Part shown: in pieces, positions 1 through 6,021 of the stretch | Layout of the letters: every line of letters starts with the position of its first letter | Numbering within the stretch: the stretch's first letter is position 1 | From: AC-32 sp035624425 | Lineage (GTDB): Bacteria; Actinomycetota; Thermoleophilia; Gaiellales; Gaiellaceae | DNA: 24,827 nt | Assembly (NCBI GenBank): GCA_035624425.1 | Contig: DASPRN010000026.1 | Coordinates: 1-24,827 of the forward strand | Direction: 5' to 3' | Notes under the pieces: generated by a model | The model's database searches: none | What the model was told of the DNA's origin: nothing | Seen by the model: the letters and a program-made list of their open reading frames with translations, nothing else | Program-made: the position numbers and the translations under genes

Positions 1-1
1 C

Positions 2-850
2 GTCGAGCCGAAGGTCTACGGCTGCACGTCGATGACCGGCGAGCTCCGGCGGGTGCTGCTGCGAGCGCCGTCCGATCTGCGCGACTGGCAGGCCTGCGGC
101 TGGCGCGCGAAGCCCGATCCGGCCGCGATCGCCCGCGAGCACGAGGCGCTCTGCGCGATCCTCGAGCGGGCCGATGCAGAACTCCTCCTGGCCGAGTCGT
201 CCTCGGAGAACGCGGACGCCATCTACACCTTCGACCCCGCCCTGGTGACGGAGGAGGGCGCGATCCTGCTCAACCCCGGCAAGGAGGCGCGCCGCTCCGA
301 GCCCGGTGCGCTCGCCGAGGACTTCGAGCGGGCGGCTGTCGCGATCGCCGGCAAGCTGACCGGCGACGAGTGGGCCGAGGGCGGCGATCTGATCCGCCTC
401 GACGAGCGCACGCTGCTCGCCGGCCGCGGCTACCGCACCAACTCGGACGGAATCCAGGCGCTCGAGCGGCTGCTGCCGGGCGTCGAGGTGCTCGTCTTCG
501 ACCTGCCTCACTGGCACGGCCCCGGGGAGGTGATGCACCTGCTCTCGCTGCTGAGTCCGCTGGCGCCGGACCTCGTCGTCGCCTACCCGCCGCTCCTGCC
601 GACCCGCCTCGCACAGCTTCTCGGCGAACGCGGGATCGAGATCGTGCCGGTCCCGGACGAGGAGTTCGCGACCATGGGCTCGAACGTCCTCGCCCTCGCC
701 CCGCGCGCCGCGCTCGCGGTCGCCGGCAACCCCGAGACGCGCCGCCGCCTCGAGCGCGCCGGCGTCGAGGTCGAGGTCTACGAGGGCGCCGAGCTGAGCA
801 AGGGCGACGGCGGCCCGACCTGCCTCACGAGCCCGCTCCTCCGGGCCTGA
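2..850 (+). CDS. Amidinotransferase/DDAH-like hydrolase (guanidino-group modifying superfamily), 5' end outside window
   Basis: Probable dimethylarginine dimethylaminohydrolase or related arginine deiminase-superfamily hydrolase acting on a guanidino compound in the cytosol. Counting from the internal ATG at 32, the EGGD motif is at residues 116-119, a histidine in a WHGPGEVMHL stretch at about 169, and the nucleophile cysteine is C264 in GGPTCLTSPL just before the C-terminus, all in family order. The frame stays open to the left edge, and the preceding residues (YGCTSM) match the conserved N-terminus of this family. The true start therefore probably lies left of the window, and the ATG at 32 is likely internal. 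The gene ends 109 bp from a convergent neighbour. The superfamily is clear; the exact substrate (dimethylarginine, arginine or another guanidine) is not. Confidence 0.82.
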   Translation, partial: VEPKVYGCTSMTGELRRVLLRAPSDLRDWQACGWRAKPDPAAIAREHEALCAILERADAELLLAESSSENADAIYTFDPALVTEEGAILLNPGKEARRSEPGALAEDFERAAVAIAGKLTGDEWAEGGDLIRLDERTLLAGRGYRTNSDGIQALERLLPGVEVLVFDLPHWHGPGEVMHLLSLLSPLAPDLVVAYPPLLPTRLAQLLGERGIEIVPVPDEEFATMGSNVLALAPRAALAVAGNPETRRRLERAGVEVEVYEGAELSKGDGGPTCLTSPLLRA

Positions 851-880
851 CCCGCTCATCCGCCAGCGTCTCACCCTCCA

Positions 881-897
881 AGTAACACTGTGTTACT
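881..897. promoter_or_regulatory. Perfect 17-bp palindrome, operator-like
   Basis: AGTAACACTGTGTTACT has two 8-bp arms around a single central base. It is AT-rich in a GC-rich setting and sits in the 109-bp gap between two convergent gene ends. The size and symmetry resemble TetR-family operators. It lacks a U-tract, and a hairpin would have almost no loop, so a terminator is unlikely. No regulator gene or obvious start lies next to it. Confidence 0.45.
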
Positions 898-959
898 AGC
901 AGGGCTTGGCGGAACCTCGCTCGTCGTCGGGGTGCACTAGGTGGGTTGAGCCACTCGGG

Positions 960-1403
960 TCAGAGCGCGGCGAGAACCGACTCGACGGCGTCGGCCGGTG
1001 AGGAGGCGCGCGGCACGCCTTCGACCTCCAGGCCGGGCTCGAGAATCACGACCGGCCGCCCGAGGCGCATGGCGAACGCGACCTCCGCCAGCGTCCCCCA
1101 GCTGCCGCCGACGGCGATCACCGCGTCGCCGGAGGCCGCCACCGCCACGTTGCGCGCGTGGCCGATCCCCGTCACGACCTCGTGGTCGAGCCACTCGTTC
1201 CCTTCGCGCCGCCGCTCCCCCGGGAGGATCCCGATCGTCGTCCCGCCGGCCGACTTCGCCCCGCGGGCCGCGGCCGCCATCACCTCGCCGCCGCCGCCGG
1301 TCACCACCGTGCAGCCGCGCTCGGCGAGCAGCCGCCCGACCTCCTCGGCGCGCTGCTCGTGCTCGCTCCCGCTGCCGACGACCGCGACCTGCACCCCCGC
1401 CAC
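960..1403 (-). CDS. LOG-like / TIGR00725-type SLOG-fold protein
   Basis: A 147-residue Rossmann-like protein of the LOG (lysine decarboxylase-like, nucleoside-5'-monophosphate phosphoribohydrolase) superfamily, closest in length and motifs to the TIGR00725 group. It has an N-terminal AVVGSG strand-loop, a TGGGGEVM glycine turn (residues 35-42), R84-N85 in GHARN, and GGSWGTLAE (99-107), which corresponds to the PGGxGTxxE signature of LOG enzymes. It starts at GTG 1403. A TACTAT box lies 6 nt upstream, suggesting leaderless transcription. It is divergent, by 17 bp, from the NADH dehydrogenase-like gene. The family may cleave nucleotide monophosphates or simply bind nucleotides; the substrate is unknown. 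Confidence 0.8.
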   Translation of the reverse strand: MAGVQVAVVGSGSEHEQRAEEVGRLLAERGCTVVTGGGGEVMAAAARGAKSAGGTTIGILPGERRREGNEWLDHEVVTGIGHARNVAVAASGDAVIAVGGSWGTLAEVAFAMRLGRPVVILEPGLEVEGVPRASSPADAVESVLAAL

Positions 1404-1408
1404 CGCGC

Positions 1409-1414
1409 GATAGT
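1409..1414 (+). promoter_or_regulatory. Possible -10 box of the NDH-2-like gene
   Basis: GATAGT on the plus strand matches TATAAT at 4 of 6 positions and lies 6 nt before GTG 1421. It overlaps the opposite-strand box almost completely. It is weaker than the other boxes in the window because the first T is missing. Confidence 0.3.
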
Positions 1415-1415
1415 A
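1410..1415 (-). promoter_or_regulatory. Leaderless -10 box of the LOG-like gene
   Basis: TACTAT on the minus strand fits TAnnnT and lies 6 nt before the GTG at 1403. No -35 is recognisable. Confidence 0.5.
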
Positions 1416-1420
1416 AGCCC

Positions 1421-2677
1421 GTGGCCCGAACTGCGCGAGGCGGGACCCTGATCGCAGGCGGCGGCTTCGCCGGGGCGTACGTTGCCCGTTACCTCGGCAA
1501 GGCCGGCGCGACGATCGTCAGCCCGGAGAACTTCATGCTGTTCACCCCGCTCCTTCCCGAGGCTGCCTCCGGGACGCTCGAGCCGCGCCATGTCGTCGTC
1601 CCGCTACGTCTGATGTGCCCGCACTCGGAGCTCCTGCTCGGCAGTGTCACCGGGCTCGACGCCGCCAGGCGCACGGTCGCGGTCGACTCCGCCGACGGCC
1701 CGTTCGAGGTCACCTACGAGAACCTCGTCCTTGCGCTCGGCTCGATCGCACGGACGCTCCCGATCTCCGGACTGGCCGAGCATGGGCTGGGCTTCAAGGA
1801 CCTCGCGGACGCGATCGCCCTGCGCAACCATGTGCTCGGCCAACTCGAGGCCGCAGCGGTGGCCGAAGAGGACTCGGCCGCGCGGCATTTGACGTTCGTC
1901 TTCGTCGGTGCCGGCTATGCGGGAGTCGAGGCGCTCGCCGAGCTCTCGGACCTGGTCTCCGACGCGATGCGCCACTACCCCGAGCTGCACGGCCGCGCGC
2001 GCCGCTGGGTGCTGGTCGACGCGGCGCCGAAGATCCTCCCGGAGATCCCGAGCCGCCTGGGCGACTACGCGGCCGAGCAGCTGACGAGGCGCGGGATCGA
2101 GATCCACGTCTCGACGACGCTCGAGTCTGTCGATGCCGAGACCGCCGTCCTCTCAGACGGAACGCGCATTCCGACCGCGACGCTCGTCTGGACGGCCGGC
2201 GTCCGCGCCAATCCGCTGCTGGCCCGGCTGGGCCTGCCGCTCGACGAGCGCCACCGCGTGCGGGTCGACGAGACGCTGCGGGTCGAGGGCCACGAGAACG
2301 TCTGGGCGCTCGGCGACTGCGCGGCCGTGCCGAACCTGGCCTCGCCGGGCCCGCCCGACCCGCCGACCTCGCAGCACGCCCTCCGCCAGGCGCGGCGCCT
2401 GGCCAAGAACCTCCGCGGCGACCCGCAGCCGTACCGCTACCGCACGCTCGGCCAGGTCGCGACCCTCGGCCGCTACAAGGGCATCGCCGCCGTCCCCGGC
2501 CTGCGCCTGACCGGCTTCCTCGGCTGGTTCGTGACGAGGACGTACCACCTCTTCCAGCTACCGCTCTTCTCCCGGAAGCTGCGCGTCGTCGTCGACTGGA
2601 CCGTGGCGCTCTTCTTCCAGCGCGACATCGCGGAGCTCGGGATGCTCGGCCACCCGCGAGGGCTCGGCGATGAATGA
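1421..2677 (+). CDS. NAD(P)/FAD-dependent oxidoreductase, type II NADH dehydrogenase-like
   Basis: A 418-residue two-dinucleotide-binding-domain flavoprotein of the NDH-2 family, which oxidises NADH and reduces membrane quinone without pumping protons. The FAD-binding GGGFAG lies at residues 13-18. A second Rossmann motif (VGAGYAG) begins the NADH domain at about residue 160. WALGDCAAVPN closes the FAD site at about 300. The last 60 residues (FLGWFVTRTYHLF onward) match the amphipathic C-terminal membrane-anchor region of NDH-2. The frame is open far upstream, but GTG 1421 puts the start right before the first glycine motif; anything earlier overlaps the divergent gene. The stop overlaps the next gene by 8 bp. 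It could be another oxidoreductase of the same fold, but length and C-terminus favour NDH-2. Confidence 0.85.
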   Translation: MARTARGGTLIAGGGFAGAYVARYLGKAGATIVSPENFMLFTPLLPEAASGTLEPRHVVVPLRLMCPHSELLLGSVTGLDAARRTVAVDSADGPFEVTYENLVLALGSIARTLPISGLAEHGLGFKDLADAIALRNHVLGQLEAAAVAEEDSAARHLTFVFVGAGYAGVEALAELSDLVSDAMRHYPELHGRARRWVLVDAAPKILPEIPSRLGDYAAEQLTRRGIEIHVSTTLESVDAETAVLSDGTRIPTATLVWTAGVRANPLLARLGLPLDERHRVRVDETLRVEGHENVWALGDCAAVPNLASPGPPDPPTSQHALRQARRLAKNLRGDPQPYRYRTLGQVATLGRYKGIAAVPGLRLTGFLGWFVTRTYHLFQLPLFSRKLRVVVDWTVALFFQRDIAELGMLGHPRGLGDE

Positions 2678-3413
2678 CGACCTGGCCCGCGCGTACGCAT
2701 TCCTCGCTCGCGGGGACACATGGGGGAACCGGTCGCTGGAGTCCACGGTGGGAACCGCGGTCTACCTTGACGAACTCCCGAGGCGGCTCGATGCCAACTA
2801 CCTCCGGGTCGAGCATGAGGCGACGCCCGAGGAGGTCGAGGCCGAGGCCCGGCGGCTCCGCCGGCGGATGGTCTTCGTGCCTGATGCGGAGCTCGGCGAG
2901 CGGCTCGTGCCGTACTTCGACGAGCAAGGCTGGCGAGTGAGCCGTGTGACCGTGATGGCGCAACTGCGCGAGCCCGACCGCAGCGCCGATCTCGGCCTCG
3001 TCGAAGAGGTGACCGAGGAGGAGCTCCGGCCCGCGCGGCTGCACATCAACGCAGGCACGCCCTGGGGCCGGCCGGAGGTCATGGAGCAGCTCTTCGCCGG
3101 GAAGCACGTCATCGGGCGCCTGATCGAGGCGCGCTACTTCGCGGTGAAGGTCGGCGGAGAAGTCGTGAGCTACACGGACCTCTACCAGGACGGCGCGGAA
3201 GCGCAGGTCGAGGACGTCGCCACACTGCACGAACACCGCGGCCGGGGCTACGCGACCGCGGTCGTGCTCGCCGCGATCGCAGCGGCGCGCGAGCGCGGCG
3301 CCGAGTTCGTCTGCCTCGTCGCCGACTACGAGGACTGGCCGAAGGAGCTCTACCGCCGCCTCGGCTTCGACGAGCTCGGCTACTACGTCAAGTTCATCGC
3401 GCCGGCCACGTAA
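2670..3413 (+). CDS. GNAT-family N-acetyltransferase
   Basis: A 247-residue acetyltransferase. The C-terminal half carries the acetyl-CoA pyrophosphate-binding motif (HRGRGYATAVV, the Q/RxxGxG/A type) followed by a helix, the strand EFVCLVAD, and the typical LYRRLGF near the end. The N-terminal 110 residues are charged, lack a clear motif and may be a degenerate second GNAT domain. The ATG at 2670 overlaps the preceding stop by 8 bp and has GAGGG about 8 nt upstream, so it is probably translated from the same mRNA as the NDH-2-like gene. The acceptor substrate cannot be told. Confidence 0.85.
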   Translation: MNDDLARAYAFLARGDTWGNRSLESTVGTAVYLDELPRRLDANYLRVEHEATPEEVEAEARRLRRRMVFVPDAELGERLVPYFDEQGWRVSRVTVMAQLREPDRSADLGLVEEVTEEELRPARLHINAGTPWGRPEVMEQLFAGKHVIGRLIEARYFAVKVGGEVVSYTDLYQDGAEAQVEDVATLHEHRGRGYATAVVLAAIAAARERGAEFVCLVADYEDWPKELYRRLGFDELGYYVKFIAPAT

Positions 3414-3470
3414 GAGCCCTCACGCCGAGCCTCAGCCACCGAGCCCGGTTTGCCGATACAGAAGGCTGCG

Positions 3471-4271
3471 ATGACGGGAGCCCACTTCCCCTGGCAGCCT
3501 CTCGGGACGCTCCTCGTGGAGCAGGGCGTCCTGACCTCTGACCAGCTCGACGTGGCGCTGGCCGAGCAGCGACGGAGCGGCCGCGTCCTCGGCCAGATCC
3601 TGGTGGGCTTCGGGTACGTGACGGGGCTCTCGCTTGCGAGTGCGCTGTCCGAGCAGCACGGCGTCGAGCTGCGTCCCACGAGCCGGCCTGCGCCGCCGCA
3701 CGAGATCGAGCCCGGCCGAGTTTCCCGAAGCGCGGAGGGCGAAGCTTCGTGGCGCCCCCTCGGACGGCTGCTCGTCGAGAAGGGCTACGTCACCGAGCTC
3801 GAGCTCGAGGAGGCCCTGGCGCAGCAGCTCCGGCGCGAGGGGTCGCGGCTCGGAGAGATCCTGGTCGAAGGCGGCTACGTCTCCGGCCCCGAGCTGGCTC
3901 GAGCGCTCGCCGAGCAGCACGGCATCGAGCTCGAGGAGCCCGGGGTCGACCTGGAGGCGGTGATCCGGCCTCCCGCGCCGGGGGAGCCGGTCTACCAGGT
4001 CTGCGACGTCGTTCTCGAACCGACCTACCTGATGAAGGCCGTGCTCTCCGAGAGCCACAACTTCCTCGAGGCCACCGACTTCGCCTTCGAGTACCTGGAC
4101 GGGAACGAGCCCGAGGCGCTCGAGATCCGGCGCGTCGACGACGAGACCTGCGAGACGGTCTGGACGTACAGCGAGAGCCGCGCCGCGGCCGAGTCCGCCG
4201 CCAAGCCGAACCTGGTCTCGACCTTCGGCTTCGATCCCACCCGCTGGGACGCCGGCTCGCAGCTCCGCTAG
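3471..4271 (+). CDS. Stand-alone tandem MshEN-domain protein (GspE/PilB N-terminal-like)
   Basis: A 266-residue soluble protein with two copies of the MshEN domain, usually found at the N-terminus of type II secretion/type IV pilus ATPases (GspE, PilB, MshE), where it can bind cyclic di-GMP. The paired 24-residue motifs (x-L-G-xx-L-V-xx-G ... A-L-x-Q) are at residues 10-33 and 39-62, and again at 96-119 and 126-149. No Walker motifs follow; instead there is a roughly 100-residue acidic C-terminal domain (170-266) that I do not recognise. The arginine that opens the motif (RLG) survives only in the fourth copy; the others have P, V and P. The chosen ATG has GAAGG 5 nt upstream; a TTG at 3450 is less likely. 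Role unknown; possibly a nucleotide-responsive partner protein. Confidence 0.75.
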   Translation: MTGAHFPWQPLGTLLVEQGVLTSDQLDVALAEQRRSGRVLGQILVGFGYVTGLSLASALSEQHGVELRPTSRPAPPHEIEPGRVSRSAEGEASWRPLGRLLVEKGYVTELELEEALAQQLRREGSRLGEILVEGGYVSGPELARALAEQHGIELEEPGVDLEAVIRPPAPGEPVYQVCDVVLEPTYLMKAVLSESHNFLEATDFAFEYLDGNEPEALEIRRVDDETCETVWTYSESRAAAESAAKPNLVSTFGFDPTRWDAGSQLR

Positions 4272-4300
4272 CCGGTCGGTTCCGTCGTACCGGCCGCCTG

Positions 4301-4306
4301 TAGCGT
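4301..4306 (+). promoter_or_regulatory. Leaderless -10 box of the ABC transporter operon
   Basis: TAGCGT fits TAnnnT and lies exactly 6 nt before ATG 4313, so transcription would begin at or next to the start codon. Confidence 0.5.
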
Positions 4307-4312
4307 GGCGGC

Positions 4313-5173
4313 ATGACCCGCGCACCCGGCTCCGCGAGCGCCCTCAGAGTGCGCGGGCTGGCCAAGCGCTACGGCTCGCTCGTGGCGCTCGGCGGGGTCG
4401 ACCTCGAGGTCGCCGGGGGCGAGCTGGTCGGCCTGCTCGGACCAAACGGCGCCGGCAAATCGACGCTCGTCAAGATCGCCTGCGGGCTCGTCCGCCCCTC
4501 GGCCGGAAGTGCGGAGATCTGCGGGCTGCGCGCCGGGTCGCACGAGGCGCGCCGCTCCCTCGGCTACCTGGCCGAGCTGTTCCGCTTCCCGGGCTGGGCC
4601 TCCGGCGACGAGGTGCTCGAGCTCCACCAGCGCCTGGCCGGCTCGCGCGGCGGCCAGCACGAGCGGCACGAGCTGCTGGAGCTGGTCGGCCTGGCGGACG
4701 CGCGCGACCGCCGCGTCGAGGAGATGTCGAAGGGCATGCAGCAGCGGCTCGGCATCGCCCAGGCGCTGGTCGGCTCACCGCCGCTCCTACTCCTCGACGA
4801 GCCGACGAGCGCGCTCGACCCGGTCGGACGCCGTACGGTCCGCACACTCCTCGAGGAACTGCGCGGCCGCGGCATCTCGGTGCTGCTCAACTCGCACCTG
4901 CTGAGCGAGATCGAGCTCGTCTGCGACCGCGTGGCGATCCTGCTTCGCGGCCGCGTCGTGACCGAGGGCTCACCCGCCGAGCTGTCGAAGCCGCGCGGTG
5001 TGGAGATCGAGACCGACGAGGGCGTGCGCCTGTTCGAGGGCGCAGGCCGCGAGGATGTGCCGCGCCTCGTCGAGGAGCTCGTGGCGGCGGGGCGGAAGAT
5101 CTACGAGGCGCGCGTCCTGACCTCGACGCTCGAGGACACGTACCTCGAGGCGGTCGGAGGCCAGTCGTCGTGA
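4313..5173 (+). CDS. ABC transporter ATP-binding protein (ABC-2 type)
   Basis: A 286-residue ATPase subunit that powers a membrane exporter. Walker A GPNGAGKST is at residues 43-51, the ABC signature appears as MSKGMQQR (138-145) in place of LSGGQ, Walker B LLLLDEP at 158-164, and a switch histidine follows in LNSHLLSE. The SKGMQQR variant is common in NatA/CcmA-like ATPases that pair with ABC-2 permeases, and such a permease follows with a 4-bp GTGA overlap. The C-terminal 60 residues resemble the accessory tail of that family. The exported substrate (drug, lipid, ion or other) cannot be judged from sequence. Confidence 0.93.
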   Translation: MTRAPGSASALRVRGLAKRYGSLVALGGVDLEVAGGELVGLLGPNGAGKSTLVKIACGLVRPSAGSAEICGLRAGSHEARRSLGYLAELFRFPGWASGDEVLELHQRLAGSRGGQHERHELLELVGLADARDRRVEEMSKGMQQRLGIAQALVGSPPLLLLDEPTSALDPVGRRTVRTLLEELRGRGISVLLNSHLLSEIELVCDRVAILLRGRVVTEGSPAELSKPRGVEIETDEGVRLFEGAGREDVPRLVEELVAAGRKIYEARVLTSTLEDTYLEAVGGQSS

Positions 5174-6021
5174 CCGCGGTCCTGACGATCGCCGGCTACG
5201 GCCTGCGCGAGGCGCTGCGACGGAAGGTGTTCGTCGTCGTCCTGCTGCTGACGCTCGGCTTCCTGGCGCTGTACTGGCTCGCCAACCACTACGTCTTCCG
5301 GGACATCGCCCACGTCTCGCCGCCGGTGGGCATCGAGCCGAGGCCGTTCGCGGGCGCGTTCGTCTTCGGCCTGGCGATGTTCGCCACGCTCTTCCTCGGG
5401 ACGGTGCTCGCGATCTTCCTCACGCTCGGGGTCGTCAGTGGCGACGCGGAGCGCGGGCTCCTGCAACCGCTGATCGTCCGGCCGGTGAGCCGCCCGACGC
5501 TGCTCGCCTCCCGCTGGCTCGGCGCGGTCGCGGTGTGCGCGCCCTACGTCGGCGCGGTCTACGTCGCGGCGATGTTGATCACCGGCCTCACCGGTCACTG
5601 GTGGCCCGACCACCTGGTCGCGCCGGGGCTCGAGCTCGCGGCCGGCGTCGCATTGATAGCCGCGATCTCGCTGCTCGGCTCCGTCTTCCTCAGCTCGACG
5701 GCGAACGGGATCGCCGTCTTCATGGTCTTCGGTGCCGGTCTCGTCTCCGGCCTGCTCGGAACGATCGGCCACGCGCTCAACTCGCACACGCTGGAGCACG
5801 CCGCCAAGATCGCCGCCTGGCTGCTCCCGTTCGAGGCCCTCTACCAGGACGGGCTGCGCGAGATCACCGCGAACACGACCGGCCTGACCGGCTTCCTGCT
5901 TCAGCTCGGCCCCTTCGGCGGCGCGTACACCGGCGGTACCAGCGTCCGGCTCTGGGCCGTCGCGTACCTGTTGATCGTCGCCGCCCTGGCCGCGTACGGC
6001 TTCAGCCGCCGCGACCTCTGA
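5170..6021 (+). CDS. ABC-2 type transporter permease
   Basis: A 283-residue integral membrane protein with about six hydrophobic segments, including an N-terminal one after RRKVF (VVVLLLTLGFLALYWLAN), one near 65-90 (FGLAMFATLFLGTVLAIFL), and a C-terminal one ending just before FSRRDL. The phrase SGDAERGLLQPLIVRPVSR is typical of ABC-2 permeases of the NosY/NatB type. GTG 5170 overlaps the ATPase stop by 4 bp, so the two are translationally coupled and should form one exporter. The stop codon abuts, with no intervening base, the stop of the convergent ligD. Confidence 0.88.
   Translation: MTAVLTIAGYGLREALRRKVFVVVLLLTLGFLALYWLANHYVFRDIAHVSPPVGIEPRPFAGAFVFGLAMFATLFLGTVLAIFLTLGVVSGDAERGLLQPLIVRPVSRPTLLASRWLGAVAVCAPYVGAVYVAAMLITGLTGHWWPDHLVAPGLELAAGVALIAAISLLGSVFLSSTANGIAVFMVFGAGLVSGLLGTIGHALNSHTLEHAAKIAAWLLPFEALYQDGLREITANTTGLTGFLLQLGPFGGAYTGGTSVRLWAVAYLLIVAALAAYGFSRRDL

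Noticed and set aside
881..897. Palindrome as a terminator hairpin
   Set aside because: An AT-rich stem with almost no loop and no T-tract on either strand.
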